Assembly (NCBI GenBank): GCA_964019165.1
Contig: OZ025271.1
Span: forward strand, 6,303,570 to 6,367,569
Direction of reading: 5' to 3'
Length of the DNA stretch: 64,000 bases
DNA from: Mastigias papua
Lineage: Eukaryota > Cnidaria > Scyphozoa > Rhizostomeae > Mastigiidae
Shown here: piece after piece, positions 1 through 10,999 of the stretch
Numbering within the stretch: the stretch's first letter is position 1
Layout: every line of letters starts with the position of its first letter
Translations under genes and position numbers: made by a program
Notes under the pieces: generated by a model
The model's database searches: none
What the model saw: the letters and a program-made list of their open reading frames with translations, nothing else
Told to the model about the DNA's origin: nothing

Positions 1-505
1 TGAAATTTGAGAATAATTTGAGATTAATTCAAGGCATAACCTTCATCAATGTTTAGGTTTTTCCTACTGATTTAAGACTGTTTTAGAAAACGAAACAAGA
101 ATGAGCTTCACCTATCCTGTCTGGAACTCGTTACACTATGATGCCTTCAGCTAGGTTTCTTATAAAAACAAGTGTAGTACACTTATGTTTCGTAACTTTA
201 TAAATTTCTTTCTTCTGCCTAGTCATTGTATTTCTACTTCGCAGTCACCATTTTGTAACAAATAGACCATATATTTTTCTTTTTAGACTTTTGTCCAATA
301 TGATAGGGGATCTACTCATCAAAACAAATTAATTCATTCAATGTTGAGCCCAAGTAAGTTTGTTAGCGTACAAGTATTGCAATCAGATAATTGGCCGTCT
401 CATAGGGAATCCTATAACTGCATATATGCGAAAATAATTTGCATGTTTACCTCTCAGATTATCATATATAACACTGTATAAAAAAGTCACCAAAAACCAA
501 GCAGG
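1..505. other. Gene-free flank
   Basis: AT-rich sequence with no supported coding region. The last 20-30 bases before 506 should be the 5' flank of the pseudogene that follows, by comparison with the intact paralog at 15333, but I see no clear promoter motif. Confidence 0.5.
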
Positions 506-542
506 TTTTTCAGTCTGGCAAGATAGAAATGAAGAAGGTTTT

Positions 543-971
543 CAGGGTTCTCAGTACCGTTTTCCAGGATTTCGAAACAAAATCTTTAAAGATTCCCTGA
601 CCGTTTCGCATGCCTCTCAGCATTATTCGATAAGCCAAGGAAATGACTTTGCAGTCGCATCAACAATCAGGGGGGTCATCAAGGGGGGAGATACCCGCCG
701 TTCCGCGCAATTTTCAGCTGAAATCCGTGCCCGGCAAGGATGAAGAATTCCGTCGTTTCGTTAAAAAATTGCCAGGATTCCGTATTCCACGACCAATTTT
801 CTTCAAATTCCGCGCTTCCGCAAACCCTGATGACCCCCCCCCCAATGAGAGTTCGAAAAATTCCATGATCAGCAAAAAACCCCCCAACTTTTCCAGGTGT
901 TCTAGGTTTTCCCCTGACTTGAAAAATAGTTCCCTGACTTTTCTAGGTTTCCCAGACTCCCGAGAACCCTG
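543..971. mobile_element. hAT-like MITE in the pseudogene
   Basis: A 429-base insertion bounded by inverted CAGGGTTCTC and GAGAACCCTG ends interrupts the pseudogene between two segments that are contiguous in the intact paralogs. The interior has no transposase; the 142-codon open frame across it runs into pseudogene sequence and is accidental. A diverged relative begins at 47499. The CAGGG ends suggest hAT. The duplicated target is short or eroded (TTT on both sides). Confidence 0.75.
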
Positions 972-1320
972 TTTTTGTCGCTATCGTCATTCTGGAACTC
1001 TTCATCATCACAGGACGGTACACCTTGAGCAGCATTTCATCAAACAATCAGTTAGAGATGCTGCCAGGTAAACTGCCAACCACGTGACAACTGCATAACA
1101 TGAGAAGTATGGCAACTGAACATGCTGATTGTAGAGAATTGAGAAGCGTCCTCAAACTTTTTTGTTTATAAGGCAATTCTCATTTTGAATAGAGCAATTT
1201 ACTCTCACTGATAGTTGCACACAAATATAACGAGATGATAATAACATCAAACTTATCACTGGTTTTATCGCATACATGAGTAATAAGAAGTATCGACAAG
1301 CTATTGTATACCTCTTGCAA

Positions 1321-1466
1321 CAGGCCCGTGGCCAGCTTGAATTCACAAGGGGGGCACAGCCAATACATATAATGTATATATCTATATAGTTCATGTCCTT
1401 AAGGGAGACACAGAGTCAAATCTCACAAGTCCAGGAGGACCTTGCCCCCCCTTGGCTACGGTCCTG
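1321..1466. mobile_element. Short TIR element (CAGG..CCTG type)
   Basis: A 146-base insertion with imperfect inverted ends: CAGGCCCGTGGCCAGC at the left and GGCTACGGTCCTG at the right. It splits the pseudogene between its YRQ-like segment and the next homologous block. No clean 8-base target duplication is left. A related left end occurs at 2949. Confidence 0.65.
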
Positions 1467-1786
1467 TGGCTTGAAAGAAATTTAGGCTCGACAGATGTAA
1501 GTACTAGGTGTTCTACACGATAGTTTACAACATCTAAGTATTGGGCGAATACACGTATTGGTGTGGGATAAAGAGAGCGGATTGCATAAAGTCTCTACTG
1601 TTGAAAAACAGTGAGAACTAATATTGCGGGTTGTCGGGAAAGACTTTGGATTAAAACAGCAATTGTTGTATGCATCTGAGTGTCTTTCTGATAAAGTGAT
1701 AGCGATTGCCAATCAAGATAATAAATGTGGAAAAGTTGGAATAACCCAGAATATCACCGTGTGCTTAGAGGAGATAACGATACTAT

Positions 1787-2030
1787 TTTTTGTTGTTTTT
1801 TTTGCTTACTTTATTTTGAGTAGGCTGTTATATCTAGCATTTTCAGCCAATTTAGGCCTACTGTGCATGCCGCATCCAGGCATGGGACCCTTAGTTTAAC
1901 GTCCCGTCCGAAGGACGGCGGAGTGAGTTGCTTTGGTCGTTTATCTGGATAGTCGCCCATCCATTTGCTGACCTAGCACAGCCAAGCTTAACTTCAGCTA
2001 GTTAATGGAAGCCAGCTGAACCGCTTGGCC
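1787..2030 (-). mobile_element. 5S-rRNA-derived SINE
   Basis: A 244-base insertion flanked by the direct repeat ACTAT (1782-1786 and 2031-2035). Read on the minus strand it contains GAAGTTAAGCTTGGCTG, then GGTCAGCAAATGGATGGG and CGAC. This follows the internal RNA polymerase III promoter of 5S rRNA (box A, intermediate element and box C). The 3' tail is A-rich and appears as T-rich sequence at 1787-1805. A second copy lies at 50820-51062 in the opposite orientation. This SINE is distinct from the tRNA-derived SINE at 8434. Confidence 0.8.
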
Positions 2031-2309
2031 ACTATCTACACATTGATGAGGCATGGGCATACCCCTGTTAAGTCAAAGTGCACATTTTTACTACCGATTT
2101 TTATTGGCTGCTATCACTGTTTGGATCTTGGGAGTAGTCGTAGTATGAGAATTCAATCCTAAGCCCTTTTCACAGTTACTTGCTTATAAAATCCAATGCA
2201 ACGAAATTTCGCCAATTGTTCACTGTGTAAGAAGTTTCTTGCTATTGTTTGCAATATAGCATGGGCTTGTATTTTACTAAATGGAAGCACAAACATAGTT
2301 GTTATTGTC

Positions 2310-2470
2310 CTTCCCAAGGACTGAAAATATTATCTATCCTCCATAATAGTTCTGTGTGATCTGCAAGCATACTTATTCAATTTTCTGCTACAATAGACAT
2401 ATTTATATCTGTGATGAAGAGTAAAGGGCCTAGTATATTCCCTTGTGGGATCCCACTAAAGACCGCTGAT
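2310..2470 (-). pseudogene. LINE reverse transcriptase relic
   Basis: Minus-strand translation from about 2463 gives GIPQGNILGPLLF followed, after one stop, by a degraded ADHTELLWRI. These match the motif-B and motif-C neighbourhood of non-LTR reverse transcriptases, where ADDTKLWR is usual. The Asp pair is already lost (ADH). Only about 50 codons survive. Confidence 0.65.
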
Positions 2471-2509
2471 CAACGACAGCGTGATCCCACAAACTTCACA
2501 GCCAAATGG

Positions 2510-2800
2510 GGCAAAATCACAAAAAACTCAGAAAAATGACAAAAATCAATGACAATAACAAAAATCGCATCGAATTCATAAAATATTAACGAAAATCACA
2601 GTAATATTACGACAAACTCATAAAATGACAAAAATCAAAGACAAAACATAACAAAAAATTACAAAAAATTCATAAAAGAATAACGAAAATCATAGTAAAA
2701 GTCACAAAAAGTTCAAAAAAGACAAAATCACAAATTGCTCTAACAAATCACTAAAATCTCGTACACTTTTCTACGAGTGAGACACCCCCGGGTTACATAA
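2510..2800. repeat. A-rich dispersed repeat (CACAAAAAT-type)
   Basis: Imperfect reiterations of short units such as AAAATCACAAAAA end in a CACTTTTCTACGAGTGAG motif near 2764. The same composition and ending recur at 4860-5060 and, in part, at 17020-17120. No coding signal is seen. Confidence 0.5.
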
Positions 2801-2903
2801 TAATATACACGGGAAACTGCAGCTATTAGTGTTATTAAAGGTAAAGAAAAGACCATAAAAATTCATTTGTAGAATTCAAACAAGGACAGTCTGTTGGCGC
2901 TAC

Positions 2904-3372
<469 letters not shown>

Positions 3373-3629
3373 AAAGCGTTTTCGTCCGACACTCGTCAGA
3401 GTATGAAACATCGGATAATGACCAACAGGTGAATCGAAATACATAGCCAGGTGCGGGTAGAACAAAGCTGAAGAGGTACCTATTGGTCAAGTATTCGGCC
3501 AACTGGACGCAGGATTCATGATATCACGTGAATTTACCGGTATTTGGCAATATAGTATATTGGTCCAGCTTTCGGTCGTTATCCGACGTTTAATTTTCGA
3601 CAAATGTCGGACGAGAAAAAGCTTTTACC

Positions 3630-5930
3630 ATGCCAGGATTGTTCCCGCTTTTTTGCAACTATAGTGCAATTATGCAAAATTAAATTGAAATAAAACAAAC
3701 TTAAGCTCTACTTAGTTAAAACACAATTTCAAAAAGAAAAGAATTCTGCAAGATTGACAGGGTTCTTTTTAGTTATTCCAGCGAATTGAAACCCTGAATG
3801 GGAAACCCTTCTCGCTAATTGATATACGCTATATGGGTAAGTTAAAGTGTTTTTCTTTTGAATTCATAACGACTCTTTCTAGACACTGGCTTCGTCTAGT
3901 GAAAGAATTTGCGAATATGAAGAGGCTGAGTGATTTAAAGGATTCACAAATTTCACACTATAATAATCTGCCTTAGGAGACAAATCAAAGTTTCAAGTTT
4001 CAAATAAAAGTTAGTGCCAGGTAAATTTCAAGAGTGCTTTAAAAGAACATTTTAAGGATTAAAAATTTTACTGAACGCTGGTATACTCTATTTTATATGT
4101 CTTATTTATTTCTATATTTTTATCTGTTTTATGTTTAAGGTATTTACACGAATTAGGTTTATATATTTTGTTTTCAACAGGGCTTCTATTGATAGCAGTT
4201 TCACTCTGGCTAATTGAATTACCCTGTAAAAGTATGAAAATTATTATTATTATACAGATAAATAATGACCGTAAGGCTACTAAATATATCCCTCTTATTG
4301 CTGACCTCCAAAATTCTTATTCTACTGTCAAATTTATAAATCTCTCCAAGAGTGCTCTCGGAATACTTGGAACGTCTTCCGAGTCCTTTCCATCAATGCT
4401 CACAGACGTAAACTTCGATGATAATACTTAACATAAAATCCTGTTGAAAACAATTAATATTGCAGTACGATGTGCTTATTATATCTTTTGCAGACGAAAT
4501 AAACCTTGGACTAACCCTAATTTAATGGACTATTAGATTATGACTTTACTTCCTTAGTATTACAGTTACTATTGCTATTACTTCAATTTGAGGTTGTTTT
4601 TTTTGTTATAGTAAAAATTTAAGTTGCAGACTTGCCAATTATGCACTGCCTTAATATATTGAGGTGTATGATTGTATACTTATATTGTATTATTATCATG
4701 AGGTTTCAAAAAATTATTATTATTATTAAGATAAAAAATCTGAAGTTAGAATTCAATGTTTCAATTGATTTCTTGAACCTAGCTTTTATTGTCGTGCATG
4801 CAAAGTGAATGTTCTTAAGTGAGAAATTGGTTTCCAGTATCAATCAGGCAAATCTCGTATATTCATTGAGAAAACCACAAAAAACCAAAACAAGTCACTC
4901 ACAACCACCAAAAACCACAAAAATTGCAATAAAATCACAGAAGAATAACGAAAATCACATTACAAGTTACAACAAATCACCAATATCACAAAAAAATCGT
5001 AAAAATCGCAGAAGTCAATAAAATCACAAAAATGGCGTTCACTTTTCTATGAGTGAGGCACCCTTCAGGCTTTTATGTAGAAACAGCTTTTCAAATGTAC
5101 TTTTCTAGTTAATCTTTTCTAGTCAAATGGTTCCTAATTTTTGCCTGATTTGATCCTCATGTTTTTTGTATACTTCCTTCTCATAAAATATGTAAGCCTA
5201 TTGTTTTAGCCAGTTGTAAAATCCCTCCATCTAACTTTCTCCATATCTGTAAGGCATGAAATTCAGAAAGCAGACACACCGATAGGTATATACAGAACGT
5301 GATAATCAATATAAATATTTACGTATGAAGGAACTGCTAATGTGAATGTACAACGAGTCTAACATGAACGTAAAACGTGAACGTGTAACAAGAGAATGTA
5401 ACAAGAACGTGAAACGTGATACACACCTTTTTTATAAGCATACCTTATTTTTCGCAGAGCCTAAATACTCTTAACTCTCAAAAGTCAATGGATCTGAGCC
5501 TAAGAATGTTCTTAAGTTATTTAGCGATTTTAGGCATTAATACTCGTATACACTATGATCCTATAGGAAAAAGGGAATGTAACGGTCACTCCTCGCAGAG
5601 TTCCCCAGGAGTCACATCATAGCATAATAATTTGCAGACTCATTTTTGTTTTATTCCCTAAAGAAAAGCGAAATAAGGGGAAAATCTCAGCCTTGATGAA
5701 ACTTGATTTTTTTGTTATTCTTAAATTAATCTTAAACTGTAAGCAATTTCAGCCTTGTTAGTCTTATAGACTATATTCGTATAAAAAACTGTATACTAAA
5801 GCATAGCTCACAATAAGGAGAGTTCTGTGACTATACATCTCGCAATTTGTGTGTCTTAACTGTGGCGTAGACAGAGGGAGCCGGAAGGGGGGGGGGGCGA
5901 GAAAACTCCTGTATAGCTAGACTGGTATTC
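3630..5930. repeat. Duplicated block, first copy
   Basis: Sequence from about 3637 onward matches 16545-17990 for most of its length. The first shared piece includes TTTTTTGCAACTATAGTG. The last shared piece includes TGTGGCGTAGACAGA, just before a G-rich run. In the second unit the block follows directly on the intact gene 15333-16427, so here it is the 3' flank of the pseudogene. A LINE-type fragment (3989-4732) is extra in this copy. Confidence 0.85.
3989..4732 (+). mobile_element. LINE 3' fragment inserted in the duplicated block
   Basis: This stretch is absent from the otherwise matching block at 16880-16885, and it ends in a run of ATT repeats, as many LINE tails do. Codons 4168-4431 include LWLIELPCKS, then KATKYIPLIADL and SALGILGTSS. 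This resembles the C-terminal segment of some non-LTR retrotransposon ORFs (an EL.VP motif, then KY..L..DL and GI.G or GF.G). The family assignment is an inference from this pattern. The frame is open for 87 codons and then stops. Confidence 0.55.
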
Positions 5931-6559
5931 TGTCAGATCTGGAACTATCGCTGCACCAGAATAGTCTTGTGAAATGAACTGTTCTACTTAGATATAGTCC
6001 ACTCCAACATAACGTGTTACGACAGTCAATAAAGATTTACGAAGGTGGGCATCCATTTTGCAGACACGACAAATTGCCAAATTACATGTTCTATGCTGAG
6101 TTTGAGGATACCATTTCAATTAAACACGGCTCTCAAAAGTGATCGTGGCAAACCAGAGTAAAAAGCACAATTTGAAGAAGGTTCAAAACGACAAAATTTT
6201 TCAGTAAAATAACGAAACCAATGCATTACATCAAGAGTCTTCGTTTTAGTAACCGTGATCATGCCCGATGACATGATGCTAAGTTTTCATTTCAAGTTGG
6301 TAAACGGCATTCGAAACGTAACATTGGACGTTCGAAGCATAAATTTAAACATTTAGTGAATAAATTTACTTAAAAATAATTTATACAGCAATCCCGCGTG
6401 CGCAAAACCCTAATCCTGACCCGAACGCTAAGTAATTGGTAAGAAGTACCGCACTTTTTATCGTCTGTTTCGACTCTCTTCATCGTAAGGAGTAATTTCG
6501 TGTAGAATTTAAGGCTATTTGGCTGCTACCCTAAACTGCACATCCGACTACTTCACATC
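5931..6559. other. Gene-free spacer
   Basis: A G-run near 5888-5898 closes the duplicated block. After it there is AT-rich sequence with no supported gene up to the start of the large segmental duplication. Confidence 0.5.
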
Positions 6560-6576
6560 ACCAATCAAATTATCCC

Positions 6577-7653
6577 TTATGAGAGCTTGTCACTAAAGTC
6601 AATACTCACGCTTCTACCATCGGTATTAACTCTTGGCCTATTTTGTCCTCGTATAGGAACACAATGATGATGATGAACAAACAATCTTTTACATGGATTC
6701 ATAATTTTATATTTCAGCTTGTTCTTGAAAAACCAAATAACAAAATTCTCCATTCCAGGTTTATCCGGTGTAATTGACTTCAGTTCGTTGAATATATCTG
6801 TATTCCACTTTTTAGCTCGAAGGACAAAAGTGTCATGGCTGACTATGTGCTTCATACCATCATCACAATTAGCACTGTGCCGTAGCCATGTGCAGTTTGA
6901 CTCAACAGGGGTATGCCTCGTCAATGCGTACATAATATCGTTGTCTCTAAGCACATGATGATATTCTGTGTCATCCCAACCTTTTCCCAATTTATTATCT
7001 TGGTTAGTAATAGCAACTATTTTATCAGGAAGGCACTCAGATGCATACAGCAGTTGCTCTTTTAATCCAACATCTGTTCCAATAACCCGCAGTATCAGTT
7101 TTTCACTGTTTTTCAATGGTAAAGACTTTATGTAATCCGCTGTCTCTTTATCCCACACCAATACGTGTATTCGTCCGATACTTGAATGTTTCAGATTATC
7201 TTGTAAAACGCCAATTATTTCCATCTGTCTAACCTGAATGATATCTTTACTAATGTTAGCATCTTGTAAGAGGTATTCAATAGTCTGTCTATATTGTTCG
7301 TTTCTTATATAATCAATAAACCCAGTGATCAACTGAATTTTATCATCGCTTTTGCTTATGTTTGTGCAACCATCATGGAGGACAGTCGCTCTGTTCAAAA
7401 TGACACTTGGCTTGTAAATATATACAGTAAGTACACCTTGATCCTTGCCAACAGTCAGTACGACACTTCTAGACTCTCTGCCATCGGCATCTTCATTAGT
7501 CGAAGTCCCTAAGTCGCGCATTTGCAAAGTAGCGGCGGCGAGAACGGCGGGCAACCTCTTCAAAGTTCTTGTTGGTGTAATGGTGCTCCACGTGTACCAT
7601 CCTACGACAAGTAAAAGCTGCAAAATTACCAAAACGAGAAGTACCTTCTTCAT
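6577..7653 (-). CDS. Type II membrane protein, glycosyltransferase-like family
   Basis: A single-exon frame of 358 aa that starts MKKVLLVLVI. Residues about 4-22 form one hydrophobic segment after a Lys pair, with no cleavage-like site. This fits a type II signal anchor of the secretory pathway. The lumenal part has conserved Cys at 96, 207, 254, 263, 321 and 331, possible N-glycosylation at N98 and N253, and the motifs VLVWDKETADYIKSL (164-178), TNQDNKLGKGWD (216-227), SHDTFVL (272-278), PGMENFVIWFF (299-309) and HHHHC (327-331). The order NQD, then ALTR, SHDTF, GMEN and NPC..HHH resembles the NSD, ALSRW, SQDxWIF, GCDN and NPS..YHLH series of some glycosyltransferase-like proteins. The family assignment is inference. 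Copy A has V271 where its paralogs have Gly before SHDTF. The nearest paralog is 32068-33150. Confidence 0.8.
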   Translation of the reverse strand: MKKVLLVLVILQLLLVVGWYTWSTITPTRTLKRLPAVLAAATLQMRDLGTSTNEDADGRESRSVVLTVGKDQGVLTVYIYKPSVILNRATVLHDGCTNISKSDDKIQLITGFIDYIRNEQYRQTIEYLLQDANISKDIIQVRQMEIIGVLQDNLKHSSIGRIHVLVWDKETADYIKSLPLKNSEKLILRVIGTDVGLKEQLLYASECLPDKIVAITNQDNKLGKGWDDTEYHHVLRDNDIMYALTRHTPVESNCTWLRHSANCDDGMKHIVSHDTFVLRAKKWNTDIFNELKSITPDKPGMENFVIWFFKNKLKYKIMNPCKRLFVHHHHCVPIRGQNRPRVNTDGRSVSIDFSDKLS

Positions 7654-7734
7654 GTCTAGTCCACCTGCTTTCAGTACGGCAGAAAGTCTACCCTGGCCTT
7701 CTTTTCCTTTTTTGACTGGAGCTTAGTTAAACGG

Positions 7735-8055
7735 TTAAACCATGACCTGCTCGGTTACTACTTCACTGTTTGCTATTGTTATCTGCCAGCATACTGTCCT
7801 TGTGCTGGACAGGTGATACAAAGCTAATCCCGGCGCATATCGACTTATATAACCGATATTTGCAAGATTGGGTGGCAAGTGTTGCACATTGTTTACAGTG
7901 TGAACTTGTGAAGTAAACTGTATGTTTTGTGTTCTAGTACGATTATCAAATGAAGCCAAAGTTATTCTAAATACATTGGCGGTCGAAAAGTCTGAAGGAC
8001 AAACAGAACTCAGAATTGTTAATGTCTGGAATAAGGCCACAAAAGTAATAGACAA
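7735..8055 (-). CDS. Small secreted-type frame upstream of the family gene (hypothetical)
   Basis: An open frame of 106 codons, MSITFVALFQTLTILSS..., ends 81 bases before the family gene on the same strand. Residues 1-18 are hydrophobic, like a signal peptide, and only two further Cys follow. The counterpart in copy B (33232-33555) has 107 codons, differs by one in-frame codon near the start, and is also open. The tail of this region aligns with the 5' leader of the fourth family gene (around 39620-39700), but in a different frame. It may therefore be just the 5' untranslated part of the family transcript, kept open by recent duplication. I do not recognise the peptide. Confidence 0.3.
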   Translation of the reverse strand: MSITFVALFQTLTILSSVCPSDFSTANVFRITLASFDNRTRTQNIQFTSQVHTVNNVQHLPPNLANIGYISRYAPGLALYHLSSTRTVCWQITIANSEVVTEQVMV

Positions 8056-8433
8056 TAATTTTTTATAAGAATATCAAAGTCCAAGTAGCTGACATGTAAG
8101 GATAATTCAAGAACAATGAAAGTCTCAAGCTTTATCAAAGTCTAGATATTTTGCTTACTTGAATTTTCTTTAGTAAGAAAACGAAAGTGTGAGATTCAGT
8201 TAAATAGTCTTGGAGTCACTATGCTACGATGTGCGACTCAAACTCATTGGGGAATTTCCATTACATACTTTGTACAATAAGAATATAGTCTATGAAAGCT
8301 CAAATGCTGAAAAATAGCACAAATTTAAGAATGATTTATGAACATTCTTAAGCACAAACTCAAAAACATATTGAGAATATTAAGGCAGCGAAAAGTGAAG
8401 CATTCTGATAACAGAATGTGTTTGGTGAACAAA

Positions 8434-8700
8434 CATGGGCGAGTGTCCAAGTGGTTAGAGCGCTTGACTGCTGAGCAAAACATCGATGACACGAGCCGAA
8501 CAATCGGATCATAGTTGGGATGTTCGCCCACTGTTCACCCAGCAGCAAATGGGCACCTGGTGGGAACACTGGGGAAGTTGAAGGCGGCGATGAAAGAAAC
8601 TGGACACCCTACCTCATTATGCCGGCGGCTCAGGATAAGTGTCCCTCTAACGGGCACCCCCAACGTATGGAATCGACATGGGACTCACCTTTACCTTACC
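8434..8700 (+). mobile_element. tRNA-derived SINE, copy A
   Basis: A 267-base insertion with a perfect 12-base target duplication, TTGGTGAACAAA (8422-8433 and 8701-8712). The head GAGTGTCCAAGTGGTTAGAG resembles the D-arm and box A of tRNA-Leu or tRNA-Ser. The box B region (CGAGCCGAACAATC) is degraded. The tail has short CCTTA repeats. The same insertion with the same target duplication sits in copy B (33931-34199), so it predates the segmental duplication. Confidence 0.8.
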
Positions 8701-9102
8701 TTGGTGAACAAAATAAAATCGGAATGTAATGCCTGGAGTGCACGTATCTTTGTCTACTTTATAGTGTAGAGTCAGACTCCAAGTTTCTGCCAGATAACCT
8801 TGGAAAATGCTTCATTTTGCTTTTCACTAGAACGTTAGCAGAAAACAATTGCAACGGTATATTGTAATTTTCTAATTTGAATTCAGGAAAGGATTGACTC
8901 AGAGATATGCGATGGAAAAAGTGGTCAAACAATCGAAATTTTAGGTCAAAAATTGCGAAATAATGTCAAAAATACCCCCCCCCCCTACCTCCTACAGATT
9001 ACAGAGTAGCATTAGAACTGTTGAATAAATTTACAATATATTCTTAGATGCAAATAGGCCTGGATTTGGAAACGAAGCAAGGAAATGCAGTGAGCATTGA
9101 GT

Positions 9103-10080
9103 TACCGTAAATTCTATTAAGCCCCCAGGGGGCAATTGTTTTCAAGCACTTTAGAAGGGACTTATTAGAGAGGGACTTAATTGAGGGGGGCTTCATTAAT
9201 TTTTAAACAATGACAAGGTAATCTGTAGCTACAAAATATATGTATAGCAGGCTTCTTCATCACTAACATCGCCATCTTCATCCATTAGTAAATTTGAAAT
9301 ATTTTCCTTATTAGTGTTTCATGTTTTCCTCATTCATGTTTTCCTCATTCAAATCTAAGGATGGATGAAGTTGGCGATGTCAGTTCTCTTCTGAAATGTC
9401 ATATTCAAGATGGTTAATTTCCCTTGTCTAAACACGATTGGCTTTTAGCTTGGGCAAAAGGCTTTTCTACGGGCAGTGGTTATTGCACGCTAAGTCTACG
9501 TCTCCAGATCCAGTGAAACTCAAAGGAAGTGGACATAGTTCAGTTCCGCACTACTCAAAGGAAGGGCATATACAATACTCGTCAAAAGTCCTGGAACACT
9601 TTGCACTTTTTGCAGTCTGCATCAAACTTTCATTCCCCTCTCCCCCTGAAACAATGTTGGTTTTCTGGAAAAGTACCTGCGATAATGGGAAAATTTCGCG
9701 TGCACGCCAACTTCAAGTGTCCCAGAAGCGAACCAACATTATTCTAGGGGGAATGGGAGTGCATGTTTGTAGCAACTATGACAATATGTAGAGGAAAGTG
9801 GTTTTTTATCTGTTTCTTATAAGTGTCCCAAGGACTTTTAGCGACTATTGTAGTTTAATTCTGAACTAATTCTGCTGGGAACTTCCTACAGTAGTCGGAA
9901 CATTTCTGTTTGCAACACACAGACGCTTGAGCTTGATTTAGATTTAACAGCACAAAGTTTGTGCTTTATATCAGAATTTATTCAGAACTTGAGGATGCCT
10001 AACTACTTTCATTTCTAAAAAGGGTGCTTACTCGAGAGGGGGCTTATTGGATAGGGAGATTACAAGAGAAATAACGGTGT
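9103..10080. repeat. Dispersed TIR-like repeat with GGGGGCTTAATAGAG ends
   Basis: The left end TACCGTAAATTCTATTAAGC is followed by a C-run and G-run. The right part has GGGGGCTTATTGGATAGG near 10036 and a degraded ACGGT. The same ends are seen at 34597, 39757, 40856-40882 (right end, complete), 45316, 58890 and 63180-63377. This looks like a non-autonomous DNA transposon family with G-rich subterminal repeats. Confidence 0.6.
9579..9850. mobile_element. Palindromic MITE-like insertion
   Basis: The two halves are imperfect reverse complements. CGTCAAAAGTCCTGGAACAC at the left answers GTGTCCCAAGGACTTTTAGCG at the right, and AACAATGTTGGTT in the middle answers AACCAACATTATT. It lies within the piece (about 9460-9895) that is absent from duplication copy B, so it may have moved in after the duplication. 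No transposase is present. Confidence 0.6.
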
Positions 10081-10460
10081 GTCAGTCTGAACCCTTTATT
10101 TCGTAGTAGAAATAATCAATTATTGTTGGCTATTGTTGCATTTGCGTAAGTAACATGTAATACTTTGAATGGTACTAAAAATGTAGAGGTATGTCAATCC
10201 TGACATTTCCGTTACTTCAGCATACCCTGACCTTCATAAGTCTTCATTTCAAAGTCATTGTCTCATTTTATTGCATACAAAGTCCAGTTATCCAGTTACA
10301 AATGAATTATTTTTATGAAGCTGAATTACCTACTTAATAATTGCAGGCTGTTGCAAAGCAGGGATGCTGTGGAGGCGATTCAGCTAAACTCGACTACCTT
10401 TGGTGAAATGTAGAGTTTCTGATAAGGATATATTTAAACATAGTTAATGGACAGTCTATT

Positions 10461-10990
10461 ACGTCATCGGCCTAGTTCCCTACGGACCTGTACGAGATAG
10501 TGTGCTGTAGCGCATGTGAACCAGTTGTGTGTTAGTGCTTGTGTCAACCAGTCGGTGATGAATGCCAAGGTGTTTAAAAGTTGCCTTGCATTTGCACCCA
10601 GTATACATCTGGCTGCTCCATTTGGTGTCTATAATCGTCAGAAAAGTATTGTATTTTCTCTTTTGAATTCTCCTAGCATTGATTGTCTTTATTTCTCACA
10701 GAATGTTCCGAATCTTGTTATGGCGCCCAGCCAAGCTTAGGCTCCCAAGCTGTATCTGAATGTCGCATGATCATTGACTCTTGCATACGTTATCTCAGAG
10801 CGGATTAAATGTTTACAATTTCTTTTTACTTGTTCGAGAATGAATGTATCTGCTTCCTGCTCTAATCAAATGCTTGCAACGGCAGTAGAGACACAGAATA
10901 CAAACAAACCTGGTAAAATGGTGTATCTTGTGGGCGTTTCTATTTCTCAACCAATGGCAAAGACTACACTGAGTTCTCTGCAACAGAAGG
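10461..10990. other. Spacer, possibly eroded Gypsy sequence
   Basis: No recognisable domain. Several short frames are open, but none matches a known family. It lies between the end of the segmental duplication and the recognisable Gypsy integrase. Confidence 0.4.
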
Positions 10991-10999
10991 CGTTTTCAT

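Larger units (their letters stand above)
506..2095 (+). pseudogene. Broken copy of the type II membrane protein family
   Basis: This is a relic of the same gene family as 15333-16427. The first stretch (506-542) matches that gene's start, including the FQSGKIEMKK peptide, then homology resumes at 972 and continues piecewise to about 2095. Recognisable peptides include LRVVGKDFGLKQQLLYASEC near 1624 and the HTP region near 2060. The frame is destroyed by many point and length changes and by three separate insertions: a hAT-like MITE (543-971), a second MITE (1321-1466) and a 5S-derived SINE (1787-2030). The 3' third of the gene, with the SHDTF and HHHHC motifs, is missing. No product is expected. 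Its downstream flank (3630-5930) is duplicated behind the intact gene at 15333, so both descend from one duplicated unit. Confidence 0.85.
6560..10460. repeat. Segmental duplication, copy A
   Basis: About 3.9 kb in direct orientation matches 32055-35180. Shared landmarks are the family gene (6577-7653), a small upstream frame (7735-8055), a tRNA-derived SINE with the same target duplication (8434-8700) and a TACCGTAA-ended repeat (from 9103). Copy A has extra pieces relative to copy B: part of 9290-9360, about 9460-9895, and about 10050-10350. These account for its greater length. Divergence over the gene is low, a few percent by eye. Confidence 0.93.

Noticed and set aside
643..1071. 142-codon open frame
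   Set aside because: It runs through a hAT-like MITE and into pseudogene sequence. It is absent from the paralogs at the same place.
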